Position numbers and translations under genes: made by a program. This document shows, piece by piece, positions 21,877 through 22,368 of a stretch of 22,368 bases of DNA; the first letter of the stretch is position 1; every line of letters starts with the position of its first letter. The notes under the pieces were generated by a model that saw nothing but the letters and a program-made list of their open reading frames with translations, was not told the DNA's origin and searched no databases. The stretch lies in the IMG/VR virus record IMGVR_UViG_3300042434_000164, positions 1-22,368 of that record. The stretch is one strand, 5' to 3'. The stretch is from a virus.

Positions 21877-22368
21877 TCATAAAAATCGTTCAAATACTCT
21901 GGCAGCGTCTTGACGAGATCCCGTCTTCTTTAGCCGCGCAAAGTCCTGTTTTGCAGCCTCTGTGGCTATGGTCTTACCTGTTGCGTTCCCAGCCCTTAGC
22001 ATCTTGGGAGCCTCGGTAACCTTCTTGGTTACACCAGGCTTTGCCTTCTGCAACTTCTGGTACTGGCTTGCCATCCACAACGTCAATACAGCACGAGAGT
22101 CCGTTGCGTTAGCCAACTCGGTATCTGAATACCCGATTGACTTTGCAAAGCTACGAAGTTCAGACCGAACCTTCTCACCCTTTTCGGGGTGGGCATAGTC
22201 AGGAATTGCTTCTGCAACCCTCTTAGCCTCCTCAACAAGATGCTTCTCCAGGTGTGCCTCGCGCTCTGCCTGTTGCTCTCTAGCAATGCGTTGCTGCTCT
22301 GCACGAATCTGCTGGACCTGCTTTTCCTGCTGGGTTCGTTCTGCGACCTTCACTGCGTAAGCAATGGG
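21877..22368 (-). CDS. Scaffold-like protein, C-terminal part (cut by the window edge)
   Basis: The frame stays open to the right edge (…PIAYAVKVAERTQQEKQ), so the GTG at 22353 is unlikely to be the start and the gene continues beyond the window. The visible 163 residues begin with a highly charged Gln/Glu/Arg coiled-coil region (QQIRAEQQRIAREQQAEREA). A helical domain follows (AKRVAEAIPDYAHPEKGEKV and SYSDTEL-like IGYSDTELANATDSRAVLTL), then a basic tail (KPGVTKKVTEAPKMLRAG, and ARLKKTGSRQDAARVFERFL). Position just before the major capsid gene and the coiled-coil, basic-ended layout fit a capsid assembly scaffold as in P22 gp8. The AVLTLWMASQYQKLQKAKP helix with a following Pro/Lys tail also occurs in such proteins. 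Confidence 0.75.
   Translation of the reverse strand, partial: PIAYAVKVAERTQQEKQVQQIRAEQQRIAREQQAEREAHLEKHLVEEAKRVAEAIPDYAHPEKGEKVRSELRSFAKSIGYSDTELANATDSRAVLTLWMASQYQKLQKAKPGVTKKVTEAPKMLRAGNATGKTIATEAAKQDFARLKKTGSRQDAARVFERFL

Noticed and set aside
1-22368. tRNA genes, integrase, repressor, attachment site or a defence system
   Set aside because: None was recognised by reading both strands. Gaps between genes are too short for tRNAs, and no gene shows the needed motifs.

Overview
The window is a piece of a tailed bacteriophage genome, most likely a short-tailed (podovirus-type) phage of a Gram-negative bacterium. The main support is a P22-like order of head and tail genes: scaffold, HK97-fold coat of the SU10/DUF5309 type, gp4-like adaptor, gp10-like tail hub, then three large Ala/Gly/Gln-rich proteins that look like ejected internal virion proteins. 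No tail-tube, tape-measure or sheath gene is visible. The lysis genes (GH108 muramidase, GWRP-type holin) fit a Gram-negative host. The host genus cannot be read from the sequence. No portal, terminase, integrase, repressor, tRNA or CRISPR array lies in the window; portal and terminase probably lie just beyond the right edge.

The left part (1-3069, + strand) is a tightly packed early module. It holds a clipped upstream gene, a conserved small protein, NinB, a DUF1364-type Cys/His protein, a YqaJ/lambda-exo family nuclease, a 71-residue protein ending in an SSB-like acidic tip (DDDVPF), three small unknown genes and an AT-rich HNH endonuclease. NinB, the nuclease and the DDDVPF protein look like a recombination set for phage DNA.

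From 3038 to the right edge all genes are on the - strand, so transcription runs right to left. The order is: scaffold C-terminal part and major capsid protein (22368-20906); a strong hairpin terminator (20856-20885); a conserved small protein, a glycosyltransferase, the adaptor and the tail hub (20855-17881); a C1q-like spike protein and a GNAT-like protein; three internal virion proteins (16717-12391); a block of about 7 kb of fibre and adhesin genes (12388-5339) with tandem repeats and lectin domains; and a lysis region (5331-3038) with two different holin candidates, an HTH-metallophosphoesterase and the endolysin.

The two transcription units converge and overlap by 32 bp at 3038-3069. 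Coding density is extreme. Most genes touch or overlap through TAATG or ATGA junctions, and no gene-free stretch reaches 300 bases. The largest gap, about 50 bp, is the terminator downstream of the capsid gene. I could not identify a convincing promoter in the window. I found no defence system. The points I consider most worth checking are the capsid-distal hairpin that abuts a start codon, the mini-protein with an SSB-like tip, the C1q-like protein at the tail-needle position, and the glycosyltransferase inside the head operon.
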